64,000 nucleotides of DNA. Source: Sphingomonas sp. G-3-2-10. GTDB lineage: Bacteria; Pseudomonadota; Alphaproteobacteria; Sphingomonadales; Sphingomonadaceae. This document shows positions 8,936-17,235 of the stretch, piece by piece (position 1 is the stretch's first letter; each line of letters begins with the position of its first letter). The stretch spans positions 868,001 to 932,000 of the forward strand of contig NZ_JABBFY010000001.1 of the NCBI RefSeq assembly GCF_012927115.1, written 5' to 3'. The notes under the pieces were generated by a model. It was not told where the DNA came from and did no database searches. It worked only from the letters and a program-made list of their open reading frames with translations. The translations under genes and the position numbers were made by a program.

Positions 8936-9706
8936 ATGGACGTGAATTTGTTCGACCTGAGCGGCAAGGTGGCGATCGTCACCGGATCGACCAAGGGCAT
9001 CGGCCGCGCGGCGGCGGAGGCGCTGGCGGAGCATGGCGCGAAGGTCGTGATCTCCAGCCGCAAGCAGGATGCGTGCGAGGAAGTCGCCGCGGTGATCAAC
9101 GCAGCGCATGGCGAGGGCACGGCGATTGCGGTGGCCGCGAGCATTTCGGACAAGGCCGCGCTTCAGAACCTTGTCGACGAGACGCGGCGGGCGTTCGGCC
9201 GGATCGACATCCTCGTCTGCAACGCGGCGTCGAACCCATATTACGGGCCGATGGCTGGGATCAGCGACGAGCAGTTCCGCAAGATCCTCGACAACAACAT
9301 CCTGTCGAACCACTGGCTGGCGCAGATGGTCGGGCCTGAGATGCGCGAGCGCAAGGACGGGGCGATCATCATCGTTTCGTCGATCGGCGGGCTGCGCGGA
9401 TCGCCGCTGATCGGCGCGTACAACGTCTCAAAGGCAGCCGACATGCAGCTGGCGCGCAACCTTGCCGTCGAGCTGGGGCCGGACAATGTGCGGGTAAACT
9501 GCATCGCGCCCGGTGTGATCAAGACCGATTTTGCCCGCGCGCTGTGGGAGGATCCGGAACGGGTGAAAGCGATGAACTCGGTGCTGCCGCTGCGGCGGTT
9601 CGGCGAAGTCGAGGATGTCGCAGGCGCAGTGGTGTTCCTTGCCAGCAAGGCGGGCGCCTACATCACGGGACAGTCGATCGTGATCGACGGAGGGACGACG
9701 ATATGA
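8936..9706 (+). CDS. Short-chain dehydrogenase/reductase
   Basis: The 256-residue classical SDR oxidises or reduces a carbonyl/alcohol pair with NAD(P). The cofactor motif is [16 protein letters not shown], near residue 15. The NAG-type motif is [11 protein letters not shown]. The catalytic serine is in IIIVSSIGG and the YxxxK pair is YNVSKAAD. The PG motif is [13 protein letters not shown]. An Arg in ISSRKQ after the second strand hints at NADP preference. The ATG at 8936 follows GGAGAA. It sits in the acyl-CoA operon, overlaps the next SDR by ATGA, and could act as a hydroxyacyl-CoA dehydrogenase. Confidence 0.88.
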   Translation: MDVNLFDLSGKVAIVTGSTKGIGRAAAEALAEHGAKVVISSRKQDACEEVAAVINAAHGEGTAIAVAASISDKAALQNLVDETRRAFGRIDILVCNAASNPYYGPMAGISDEQFRKILDNNILSNHWLAQMVGPEMRERKDGAIIIVSSIGGLRGSPLIGAYNVSKAADMQLARNLAVELGPDNVRVNCIAPGVIKTDFARALWEDPERVKAMNSVLPLRRFGEVEDVAGAVVFLASKAGAYITGQSIVIDGGTTI

Positions 9707-10503
9707 CGCGGTTCGCAGGCAAATCGATCATCGTGACCGGCGCGGGTTCGGGCATCGGCCGGGCGACCGCCAGGGCGTTCGCGGCGGAAGGCGGGCAAGT
9801 GATCGCCGCCGACAAGACCGATGCGGTCAACGCAACGGTCGAGGCGATCAAGGCAGGGGGCGGCGCGGCGATCGCGGTGCAGATGGATGCCGGGTCCGAG
9901 CGCGACGTCGAGGATGTGGTCGCGCTGGCCTGCGCCGAATTTGGCGGGCTGGATGTCTTCTACGCCAATGCCGGGATTTCGGGCGGGATTACCGGCCTGT
10001 TCGAATCCGATGTCGAGCTGTGGACCGAAGTGTTGCGGGTCAATCTGATCGGGCCGTTCCTGGCGATCAAACATGCCGCGCCGCGGATGGTGGATCGCGG
10101 CAAGGGCGCGATCGTGTGCACCGCCAGCGTCGCGGGCCTTCGATCGGGCGCGGGCGGACCGGCCTATTCGGCTTCGAAAGCCGGGGTGATCAATCTGGTG
10201 CAGACGAGCGCACAGCAGCTGTCGGGATCGAATGTGCGGGTGAACGCGATCTGTCCGGGCCTGATCGAGACGGGCATGACCCAGCGCGCGTTCGAATATG
10301 CGCGCGACAAGGGCGTTGAGGACAAGATCGGGCGGCTCAATCCGCTGCGCCGCGCCGGCGTGCCCGACGAGATTGCGCGGGTGGCGCTGTTCCTCGCGTC
10401 CGACGAGGCGAGCTATGTCAACGGACAGGCATGGGTGGTCGATGGCGGGCTTTCGACCAGCCATCCGGTGACGCGGCAGGAGTTCGGCAAGACCGCGGCC
10501 TGA
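9703..10503 (+). CDS. Short-chain dehydrogenase/reductase
   Basis: This second SDR of the operon has 266 residues from the ATG at 9703, which overlaps the previous stop as ATGA. Its cofactor motif is [16 protein letters not shown]. An acidic residue after strand 2 (VIAADKTD) suggests NAD. The catalytic motifs are VCTASVAGL and YSASKAGV, and [13 protein letters not shown] gives the PG motif. It is not a close copy of the preceding SDR, so the two enzymes probably act on different intermediates. The substrate is unknown. Confidence 0.88.
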   Translation: MTRFAGKSIIVTGAGSGIGRATARAFAAEGGQVIAADKTDAVNATVEAIKAGGGAAIAVQMDAGSERDVEDVVALACAEFGGLDVFYANAGISGGITGLFESDVELWTEVLRVNLIGPFLAIKHAAPRMVDRGKGAIVCTASVAGLRSGAGGPAYSASKAGVINLVQTSAQQLSGSNVRVNAICPGLIETGMTQRAFEYARDKGVEDKIGRLNPLRRAGVPDEIARVALFLASDEASYVNGQAWVVDGGLSTSHPVTRQEFGKTAA

Positions 10504-10562
10504 TTGACTCGCGGGCGGACCCGCTACAGCCTCTCTCCCAGTATTCGAGAGGAGTGGGTGCC
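10504..10562 (+). promoter_or_regulatory. Leader/promoter-like segment of first TonB-box-like gene
   Basis: TTGACT at 10504-10509 begins right after the SDR stop. CTACAGC follows 15 bases later, then GAGAGGAGTGGGTGCC before the ATG. The same order of elements recurs before the paralogous gene (11284-11340), so promoter, leader and ribosome site were duplicated with the gene. The -10 element is weak, so a promoter is only suggested. Confidence 0.35.
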
Positions 10563-11276
10563 ATGTCGATCCTGTTGCGATCCCTGTTTGTAGCGCTGTG
10601 CCTGTCGCCGGTTCCGGCGATGGCGCAGGATTATGCGAATGACGAAGTGGTCGTGACCGGATCGCGGCGCGCATCCGGCGGGTTCGATGCGTCGCGCCCG
10701 GTGATCGGACTGCGCCGCGCCGCCGACTTCGCGATCCTGCAGGTCTCGATCGTCGGCGATACGCGCGATCGCGAGGTGCGGCGCACCGAAATCCTGCAGA
10801 TGGTGCGCAGCGCGATCGAGCTGGCGCCCAAGCATCAGGTCGAGCTGGCGACGGGCAGCGTCGTGGTCGAGCCGCTGACGCTGGCCAATTACCGCAATCT
10901 GGGCTTCACGGGAGACGGCCGGCCCGATACCGATCGGGTGACGTTCCGCGTCAAGGTGAAGCTGGGATCCGGCGTGGACGGCGTTGCCGCGCGCGAGCGT
11001 ATCCAGCGCTTCCTGAAGGCGGTTCCTTCCGTGGGCCGCGCCGAGGTTCAGGGCGACGAGGGCAATCTGACGCTGTCGATCGTCGGGCCCGACAAGTTTC
11101 GCGGCGAAATCCTCGACATCATCGCCGCCGACGCCAAGGCGGTCACCGGGCGGCTGGGACCGGACTATGGCGTGGAGCTGCGCGGGCTCGACCGGCCGGT
11201 GGAGTGGACGCAGGTCGGGCTGACCGATGTGTTCCTCTATGTGCCTTACACGATGGTCGTCTCCCCCAAGCCCTAG
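10563..11276 (+). CDS. Exported protein with TonB-box-like N-terminus, copy 1
   Basis: The 237-residue product has a clear signal peptide (MSILLRSLFVALCLSP, cleavage after AMA). The mature N-terminus reads QDYANDEVVVTGSRR, which closely resembles the TonB box found at the start of TonB-dependent receptors of these bacteria. No plug or barrel follows. Instead there is one about 190-residue soluble domain, whose pattern of beta-strand, helix and closing VFLYVPYTMVV segment is loosely like SIMPL (DUF541) proteins. The family is not recognised with confidence. It aligns without gaps with the next gene. An upstream in-frame extension into the SDR gene was rejected because the signal peptide fixes this start. 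Confidence 0.8.
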   Translation: MSILLRSLFVALCLSPVPAMAQDYANDEVVVTGSRRASGGFDASRPVIGLRRAADFAILQVSIVGDTRDREVRRTEILQMVRSAIELAPKHQVELATGSVVVEPLTLANYRNLGFTGDGRPDTDRVTFRVKVKLGSGVDGVAARERIQRFLKAVPSVGRAEVQGDEGNLTLSIVGPDKFRGEILDIIAADAKAVTGRLGPDYGVELRGLDRPVEWTQVGLTDVFLYVPYTMVVSPKP

Positions 11277-11283
11277 GGTTCGA

Positions 11284-11340
11284 TTGACTTGGCCCCGGCA
11301 CCGCGACAGCTTTCGGTCATTGCCGAGAGGAGAGGGTGCC
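11284..11340 (+). promoter_or_regulatory. Leader/promoter-like segment of second TonB-box-like gene
   Basis: TTGACT at 11284-11289 and CGACAGC 15 bases downstream match the layout before the first copy. GAGAGGAGAGGGTGCC provides the ribosome site before ATG 11341. Conservation may reflect recent duplication rather than function. Confidence 0.35.
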
Positions 11341-12057
11341 ATGTCGATCTTCAAGCGTTCCCTGATTGCGTTGCTGTTCCTGATGCCTGCGCCCGCGCTG
11401 GCTCAGGATTACGGCAATGACGAGATTGTCGTGACGGCTTCGCGCCGCGAATCCGACGGGTTCGACGAGACGCGTCCGGTGATCGGGCTGCGGCGGCCGG
11501 CCGATTTCGCGATCCTCGAAGTCACGATCGCGGGCGACACGCGCGATGAGGCGAAACGGCAAAGCGAGATCATGGCGATGGTGCGCAGCGCGATCGAGCT
11601 GGCCCCGAAACATGGCGTCGAGCTGGCGACAGGCGACGAAGTGGTCGAGCCGCTGACCGTGGCCAATTTCCGCGACCTCGGTTTCACCAACGACAATCGG
11701 CCCGATACGGACCGGGTCAGCTTCATGGTGAAGGTGCGGCTGGGATCGGGCGTCGATGGCGCGACGGCGCGCGACCGCGTTCAGAAGTTCATCAAGGCAG
11801 TGCCTGCGGTCGGTCGCGCGGAGATAAGGGGCAGCGGCGACGATCTGACCCTGTCGATCGTCGGGCCGGACAAGTTTCGCGGCGAAATCCTCGATATCGT
11901 CGCGGCGGATGCCAAGGCGGTCTCGGGCCGGCTCGGCCCCGATTATGGCGTCGAGCTGCGCGGGCTGGACCGGCCGGTGGAGTGGACGCAGGTCGGGCTG
12001 ACCGACGTGTTCCTCTATGTACCGTACAACATGGTCGTGCGGCCGAAGAGCAACTGA
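11341..12057 (+). CDS. Exported protein with TonB-box-like N-terminus, copy 2
   Basis: The 238-residue paralogue of the preceding gene has a signal peptide (MSIFKRSLIALLFLMP, cut after ALA) and a mature start QDYGNDEIVVTASRRESDGF. By eye roughly three quarters of residues are identical to copy 1 without gaps. The last third is nearly identical (from GPDYGVELRGLDRPVEWTQ to the LYVPY segment), pointing to recent duplication or gene conversion. The most variable part is the charged stretch around residues 60-75. The function is unknown. A role linked to TonB or to envelope stress is possible but unsupported beyond the motif. Confidence 0.8.
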   Translation: MSIFKRSLIALLFLMPAPALAQDYGNDEIVVTASRRESDGFDETRPVIGLRRPADFAILEVTIAGDTRDEAKRQSEIMAMVRSAIELAPKHGVELATGDEVVEPLTVANFRDLGFTNDNRPDTDRVSFMVKVRLGSGVDGATARDRVQKFIKAVPAVGRAEIRGSGDDLTLSIVGPDKFRGEILDIVAADAKAVSGRLGPDYGVELRGLDRPVEWTQVGLTDVFLYVPYNMVVRPKSN

Positions 12058-12401
12058 TGCTTGTCGCGATCGAGATCGTCGCGACGCCTGAGGGCGAAGC
12101 GCCGCTTTGGGTGCGCGAGGCGTGGGTCGGCGTACGGCTGCCGTTGATGCAGTCCGAGCCGAAGCGGATACGGACGACGGGGGTCGTGACCGGCCCGCGG
12201 AGCTGGATCGGACAGATCGGGGCGATGCTGCTCGGCAGGAGCAGGTTCATGCACGGCTATCTGGTGGAGAGCCATGCCGCAATCTTCCTGCTGAACGAGC
12301 GGCGGCCCGACGCCGCGGCGTGGTGGCGCACCGAGACGCGGTTCGAGGAAGCGGGCCGCGTCTTCGTGTTCGACAGCGCGGCCTGCAAGCCTTTCGTTTA
12401 A
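12057..12401 (+). CDS. Hypothetical protein
   Basis: The 114-residue product starts at the ATG overlapping the previous stop (TGATG). It is soluble, with no signal peptide or membrane segment, and is rich in Trp and Arg (APLWVREAWVGVRLPL, AAWWRTETRFEEAG). No family is recognised. Its 3' end overlaps by four bases the convergent thioesterase gene. Coupling to the two TonB-box-like genes suggests a shared transcript. Confidence 0.6.
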   Translation: MLVAIEIVATPEGEAPLWVREAWVGVRLPLMQSEPKRIRTTGVVTGPRSWIGQIGAMLLGRSRFMHGYLVESHAAIFLLNERRPDAAAWWRTETRFEEAGRVFVFDSAACKPFV

Positions 12402-13294
12402 CGCCGTTCGCGGACCACGCCTTCCTGGCTGGCGCTGGCGATCAGGCGGCCGTCGCGCGAGAAGATCTTGCCGCGATTGAACCCGCGCCCGTGCCCGGCC
12501 CAAGGACTGTCGCAGCTGTAGAGCAGCCACCCGTTGAAGTTCACTTCCTCGTGAAACCATAAGGCGTGATCGAGGCTGGCCGACTGGAGATTGCCGGTCA
12601 TCCAGTGCATTCCGTGCGGTAGCGTCGCGGTGCCGAGCAGGAGCATGTCCGACGCATAGGCCAGCATCGCGCGGTGCAGGATCGGATCGTGCGCGACCGG
12701 CAATGCGAGGCGCATCCAGCAATGCTGGAGCGGTTCGGCATGAGTGGTGCTGAACCACTGGCGCGGGCGCACGGGGCGCAGCTCGATCGGGCGCGAGCGC
12801 AAGGCGAAGTCGCGGAACTGCGCGGGAATGCGATCCGCTACCGCACCGAACAGCTCGGTTTCGTTCTTGAGGTCCTCGGGCGGCGTGACGTCGGGCATCG
12901 CATCCTGATGCGTGACGCCATCCTCGGGCAGCTGGAACGATGCCGCCATGTTGAGGATCGGCTTGCCCTGCTGGGTTGCGATGACGCGACGATTGGCGAA
13001 GCTGCGCCCTTCGAAATCGCGGACCACGCGGAAGACGATCGGATGGCCTTCATCGCCGCCGCGCAGGAAATAGGCATGGAGCGAATGCGCTGTCTTCTCG
13101 TCGCCGATCGAGCGCTGTGCGGCCTGCAGCGCCTGCGCAATCACCTGTCCGCCGAACACGCGGCCGACGCCGCCGGGCTGGCGTGCGCCGCGATAGAGAT
13201 CGACGTCGATCTGCTCGACATCGAGCAGATCGATCAGCTGGGCGACGGCGGCCTCGGTGGTCTTGGCCCGGCCCGTGGGAATATCTTCGGTCAT
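12398..13294 (-). CDS. tesB: Acyl-CoA thioesterase II
   Basis: The 298-residue protein hydrolyses acyl-CoA to free acid and CoA. It has the double hot-dog layout of TesB. The first half contains RVFGGQVIAQALQAAQRS and LHAYFLRGGDEGHPI. The second half contains MLAYASDMLLLGTA, which holds the catalytic Asp, and SLDHALWFHEEVNFNGW. The length matches TesB of Escherichia coli. Its start overlaps the stop of the upstream acyl-CoA dehydrogenase gene on the same strand, so it is the last gene of a minus-strand fatty-acid unit. Confidence 0.92.
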   Translation of the reverse strand: MTEDIPTGRAKTTEAAVAQLIDLLDVEQIDVDLYRGARQPGGVGRVFGGQVIAQALQAAQRSIGDEKTAHSLHAYFLRGGDEGHPIVFRVVRDFEGRSFANRRVIATQQGKPILNMAASFQLPEDGVTHQDAMPDVTPPEDLKNETELFGAVADRIPAQFRDFALRSRPIELRPVRPRQWFSTTHAEPLQHCWMRLALPVAHDPILHRAMLAYASDMLLLGTATLPHGMHWMTGNLQSASLDHALWFHEEVNFNGWLLYSCDSPWAGHGRGFNRGKIFSRDGRLIASASQEGVVRERR

Positions 13295-14418
13295 CAGTAT
13301 CCGGCTGCTACCGCCAATTGATCGGCGTGGAAATTGGTATCGCCGAACATCTCGGCAAGGACGCGGGCGCGCTTCATGTAGAAGCCGATATCATATTCGT
13401 CGGTCATGCCGATGCCGCCATGCATCTGGACACCTTCCTGCACCGCCAGCGTGGTGGCGAGGCCCGTCATCGCCTTGGCGACCGAGACGGCTTGCGTCGC
13501 GTCCTGCCCGGCATCGAGCAGCTGTTGCGCCTTGAGCACCGCGGCGCGAGCGACTTCCATCTCGGAATAGAGATGCGCGGCGCGGTGCTGGAGCGCCTGG
13601 AAGCTGCCGATCGGCACGCCGAACTGCTTGCGATCCTTGAGATAGGCATAGGTCATGTCCGCAGCACCGCCCGCGACACCCACCAGTTCGGCCGACGCGC
13701 CCGTGCGGCCCGCGGCGAGCAGGCGGTTGAGCACGATGCGGCCCTGATCGACATCGCCGATCACCGCGTCGGCATCGACTTCGACGCCGTTCAGTTCGAG
13801 CCGGGCGGCGAGGCTGGCATCGGCGAGGCGCTGCGGATCGGCGGTGAGGTCGGCGGCGTCCTTCGTGATGGCGAACAGGGTGACACCTTCATCGTCATCG
13901 GGCGAACCTGCGGTGCGCGCGGCGACGAGGATGACATCGGCGACATGGCCGTGGGTGACGAACTGCTTGGCGCCGGTCAGGCGGAAGCCGTTGCCCGAAC
14001 GCTCGGCCTTGAGCGCGATCGCGCCGTCATGCTTGCGGCCTTCGTCGATCGCCAGCGCGGCGACGGTTTCGCCGGCGATGATGCCGGGGAAATATTGTTC
14101 GCGGATCGCACTGCCCTTCAGCGCTTCCACGGCGGCGACGGCGGTGGCGAGGAAGGGGGAAGGGGAGAGGTTCCGCCCGATCTCCTCCAGCACCACGCCG
14201 GCTTCGACATGGCCGAGGCCAAGGCCGCCATCGGCTTCGGGGACCAGCACGCCGGTGAGGCCGAGTTCGGCGAACTGTTTCCACAGATCGCGGCTGAAGC
14301 CGGTGGCGTCATTGGCGTCGCGCAGCGCGCGCATATGGCTGACGGGGGCGTGTTCGGCGACGAAGTCCTTTGCGGTGTCGCGGAGCATCTGCTGTTCGTC
14401 GGTGAGGTACAGGGGCAT
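13294..14418 (-). CDS. Acyl-CoA dehydrogenase (smaller partner)
   Basis: The 374-residue flavoprotein starts with LTDEQQMLRDTAKDFVAEHAP. It ends with the family C-terminal motif QEGVQMHGGIGMTDEYDIGF. RKQFGVPIGSFQALQHR matches the FAD/substrate helix. It is encoded next to a second acyl-CoA dehydrogenase (14561-15712) on the same strand. Adjacent pairs of this kind often form alpha2beta2 heterotetramers acting on steroid or branched acyl-CoAs, so its substrate may be unusual. It overlaps tesB by ATGA. The pairing is inferred. Confidence 0.87.
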   Translation of the reverse strand: MPLYLTDEQQMLRDTAKDFVAEHAPVSHMRALRDANDATGFSRDLWKQFAELGLTGVLVPEADGGLGLGHVEAGVVLEEIGRNLSPSPFLATAVAAVEALKGSAIREQYFPGIIAGETVAALAIDEGRKHDGAIALKAERSGNGFRLTGAKQFVTHGHVADVILVAARTAGSPDDDEGVTLFAITKDAADLTADPQRLADASLAARLELNGVEVDADAVIGDVDQGRIVLNRLLAAGRTGASAELVGVAGGAADMTYAYLKDRKQFGVPIGSFQALQHRAAHLYSEMEVARAAVLKAQQLLDAGQDATQAVSVAKAMTGLATTLAVQEGVQMHGGIGMTDEYDIGFYMKRARVLAEMFGDTNFHADQLAVAAGY

Positions 14419-14438
14419 TTCTATTTCTTTCTTCTTCT

Positions 14439-14558
14439 CCCTCTCTCCGCTTGCGGGGAGAGGGTAGGGGAGAGGGGGCTATCGAGAGTGAACCACACCT
14501 GCCCCTCTCCCGCGCTTCGCTTCGTTCGCTTGCCTTCTCCCCTGCAGAGGAGAGGGAA
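14439..14558. repeat. CCCTCTCCC-type palindromic repeat cluster
   Basis: CCCTCTCTCCGC at 14439-14450 pairs with GCGGGGAGAGGG at 14453-14464 with one G-T pair. Further GGGGAGAGGG (from 14467), CCCCTCTCCC (14502-14511) and GAGGAGAGGG copies fill the gap between two acyl-CoA dehydrogenase genes. The same core recurs at 17199-17226 and 42500-42669, so this is a dispersed REP-like element. It may also act as a weak terminator or RNA stabiliser. Confidence 0.65.
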
Positions 14559-14560
14559 TT

Positions 14561-15712
14561 TCAGGACGGCAAATCCAGGATTCGCTTGGCGATGATGTTG
14601 AGCTGGATCTCGCTCGTGCCGCCCTCGATCGAATTGGCCTTGGTGCGCAGCCAGGCGCGCGGCGCGGCGCCGTGGCGGCTGGCTTCGCTTTCCCATTCGA
14701 GCTCGTCGCTGCCGCCGGCGGCCATCAGCAGCTCATGGCGCGACTTGTTCAGTTCGGTACCGTAATATTTCATCATCGAGGGTTGGGCGGGATGCGCCTT
14801 GCCCGCCTTCAACTCGTCGATGAATTTCTCCGACATGGCCGAGAACGCTTTCGAGCGGACGTCGAAGAGGGCGATCTGGGCACGGAGGAGCGGATCGACA
14901 CCCTTGCGCGCAGCCTCGATCAGCGGGTCCCCCGCCGAACCGCCCAAGCCGAAGCCCGAGATCATCTCGCGCTCATGGCCGAGCAGGAATTTGGCGACGT
15001 CCCAGCCCTTGTTCAGCGTGCCGAGCAGATTGGCCTTGGGGACCTTCACATTGTCGAAGAAGGTTTCGCAGAAGGGGGAATAGCCCGAGATCAGCAGGAT
15101 CGGCTTGGTGCTGACGCCTTCGCTGGCCATGTCGAACAGGAGAAAGCTGATGCCGGCCTGTTTGGTCGTCTTGTCGGTGCGGACGAGGCAGAAGATCCAG
15201 TCGGCTTCGTCGGCATAGCTGGTCCAGACCTTCTGGCCGTTGACCACGAAATGGTCGCCCGCATCGTCGGCGCTGGTCTGGAGGCCGGCGAGGTCGGAGC
15301 CCGCATTGGGTTCGGAATAGCCCTGGCACCAGCGGATCTCGCCGCGCGCGATCTTGGGCAGATGTTCGAGCTTCTGTTCCTCGGTGCCATATTTGAGCAG
15401 CGCCGGCCCGAGCATCGAGATGCCGAACGAGTTGAGCGGATTGCGGCATTTCAGCCGGGCCATCTCTTCGCGAAGGATCTTGGTTTCGGCCGCCGTGAGG
15501 CCGCCGCCGCCATAGGCCGCGGGCCAATCGGGCACGGTCCAGCCGCGTGCGCCCATGCGGTCCATCCACAGTTTCTGGTCGGGATGGGCATAGGTCGGGT
15601 TACGGCCGCCCCAGGTCGCGTCCTTGTCGCTGCGGACGGGCTGGCGCATCGATTCGGGGCAGTTGGCCTCGAGCCATGCCCGCGTCTCCGCGCGGAAACT
15701 TTCGTCGCTCAT
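14561..15712 (-). CDS. Acyl-CoA dehydrogenase (larger partner)
   Basis: The protein is about 383 residues. Visible family motifs are CQGYSEPNAGSDLAGLQT (FAD region), FVVNGQKVWTSYADEADW, and the C-terminal NSIEGGTSEIQLNIIAKRIL. The last has the Glu-Gly-Gly-Thr pattern common in FadE-type enzymes. Two ATGs in tandem (15715 and 15712) are possible starts; the second is preferred for its spacing from GGAG. It lies upstream of the smaller dehydrogenase, separated by the palindromic repeats. The two may form a heteromeric enzyme. The acyl-CoA substrate is unknown. Confidence 0.88.
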   Translation of the reverse strand: MSDESFRAETRAWLEANCPESMRQPVRSDKDATWGGRNPTYAHPDQKLWMDRMGARGWTVPDWPAAYGGGGLTAAETKILREEMARLKCRNPLNSFGISMLGPALLKYGTEEQKLEHLPKIARGEIRWCQGYSEPNAGSDLAGLQTSADDAGDHFVVNGQKVWTSYADEADWIFCLVRTDKTTKQAGISFLLFDMASEGVSTKPILLISGYSPFCETFFDNVKVPKANLLGTLNKGWDVAKFLLGHEREMISGFGLGGSAGDPLIEAARKGVDPLLRAQIALFDVRSKAFSAMSEKFIDELKAGKAHPAQPSMMKYYGTELNKSRHELLMAAGGSDELEWESEASRHGAAPRAWLRTKANSIEGGTSEIQLNIIAKRILDLPS

Positions 15713-15746
15713 CATTCCTCTCCACCGGCGGGATCGCGTCCCGCCA

Positions 15747-17183
15747 TCATTCGAAATTCAGGGTCAGGCTACGGTTCGTGCCAAGCTGGATTGCGTAGGC
15801 GCCGGCGGGATCAGGGCGCATTTCCCATGCCCCGAAGGGCGAGATCAGCGCGCCGCGCGGCAAGCCGCCGTTCGGATCGATGCCGATGAAGCGCAGGCGC
15901 GGGTTGGAGTTGCGCGTGGTGCCGCCGATCCATTTGCCCAGCGCATTGTCCGCCGACAGCGTGGCGGTGCACAGGCCGCCTTCCATCGCGAAGCTGGCCG
16001 TGCCGGCGATCGCTTCGCCGTTCAAGGCGCCGGTGTAGCGCGCAGCCTTCAGGGGGCAGGGCTTCGCGGCGAGCACGGGGGCGGGGCGCAGTGGCGCGGC
16101 GATGGCGAAGGCCGACTTCTCGATCGAGGCGGTCCACATCGCATTGGCGAGCAGGCTGATCGCGGAGCCGCGTCCGCCGGGCAGGACGATCAGCACCCCG
16201 CGCGCGCCGGGCGTGGCGCCGGCGTGGAGCATGGCCGCGTTACCGTCGAGATCGGTCATCGAGCGCCAGCCGAAGCCGACATCATAAGTGCCGTCGTTGA
16301 CTGTCCGGCCGTCGGTATATTTGGCGGGCGTAGCCATCCAGCGGACCGTGGCGGGCGAAACGACCTTGCCGGTGGCGATACGGCCGCCCCATTCGGCGAG
16401 CGCCGAGGGGGTGCCGCCAAGGCCTGCGCCGCCCCAGCTATAGCTATAGTCGAGCTTCGGGGCTTCGACCGGCGCGCCGTTGACCATGAGATAGGCGCGT
16501 GAGGCCAGCGGGTCGCGGCCGGTATAGTCGGGGCCGATGGCGAGGCCGGGCGCGACCACTTTCGAGAGATAGTCGAGATAGGGCATTTTGGCCTTCGTCT
16601 CGACCACGGCGCTCAGCAGGGTGAAGCCATAGGTGCTGTATTCGTAGCGGGTGCCGGGGACCGAGAGCAGCGGACGGCCGGAGAAGATCGCGACGGCGCC
16701 GGGCATGTCGGCGATCGCCCGGCTGCCGATAGTTGCGGATTCGCCCGGCTGATAATGGCCGATGCCGGCGATGTGTGCCGCGACCTGCCGCGTGGTGATC
16801 GGCGCCCAGCCATTGCCGAGCCAAGGCAGCATCGGCGCGATCGGCGCATCGACGTCGAGCCGGCCCTGCTGCCACAGCCGCGCGGCGCCGGTTGCGGCGA
16901 ACAGTTTGGAGATGCTGGCGAAGCGAAAGCGGGTGTCGCGGGTGACCGGCAGATTGTTCTCGAGGTCGCGCAGGCCGGCGCTGCCGGTCCAGGCGATACG
17001 GCCGTCGTTCCAATATGCCGCACCGATGCCGGGGACGCCGCTGACGGCCTGTAGTTCGGTGAGGAGGCGGAGGGCGATGGCTTCGCCAGTGGGGGCGGGG
17101 GCTGCGTGAGCGGGGATGGCTGACAGGCCGACCGCGCCGGCGAGAGCCAGCACAGGATACCATCCAGCCAAGGTTGTACGCAT
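15747..17183 (-). CDS. Class-C beta-lactamase-fold serine hydrolase, exported
   Basis: The 478-residue protein has a signal peptide ([19 protein letters not shown], cut after AHA). The start at 17183 is fixed by that peptide and a GGAAGAAGGAAG ribosome site. The catalytic motifs of the family are present: SISK ([11 protein letters not shown]), a YST element ([11 protein letters not shown]) and [10 protein letters not shown] near the C-terminal third. Such proteins are often esterases or peptidases rather than antibiotic-degrading enzymes. About 100 C-terminal residues beyond the lactamase domain form a separate beta-rich region. It acts in the periplasm; the substrate is unknown. Confidence 0.85.
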   Translation of the reverse strand: MRTTLAGWYPVLALAGAVGLSAIPAHAAPAPTGEAIALRLLTELQAVSGVPGIGAAYWNDGRIAWTGSAGLRDLENNLPVTRDTRFRFASISKLFAATGAARLWQQGRLDVDAPIAPMLPWLGNGWAPITTRQVAAHIAGIGHYQPGESATIGSRAIADMPGAVAIFSGRPLLSVPGTRYEYSTYGFTLLSAVVETKAKMPYLDYLSKVVAPGLAIGPDYTGRDPLASRAYLMVNGAPVEAPKLDYSYSWGGAGLGGTPSALAEWGGRIATGKVVSPATVRWMATPAKYTDGRTVNDGTYDVGFGWRSMTDLDGNAAMLHAGATPGARGVLIVLPGGRGSAISLLANAMWTASIEKSAFAIAAPLRPAPVLAAKPCPLKAARYTGALNGEAIAGTASFAMEGGLCTATLSADNALGKWIGGTTRNSNPRLRFIGIDPNGGLPRGALISPFGAWEMRPDPAGAYAIQLGTNRSLTLNFE

Positions 17184-17198
17184 CCGCTCTTCCTTCTT

Positions 17199-17226
17199 CC
17201 CCTCTCCCGCCTTCGCGGGAGAGGGG
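17199..17226. repeat. Perfect hairpin repeat
   Basis: CCCCTCTCCCGC at 17199-17210 and GCGGGAGAGGGG at 17215-17226 are perfect 12-base inverted arms around CTTC. It lies between the FadJ-type gene stop and the hydrolase start on the minus strand. It belongs to the same repeat type as 14439-14558 and 42500-42669. It may attenuate transcription between the two genes. Confidence 0.75.
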
Positions 17227-17235
17227 ATTAGAGGA

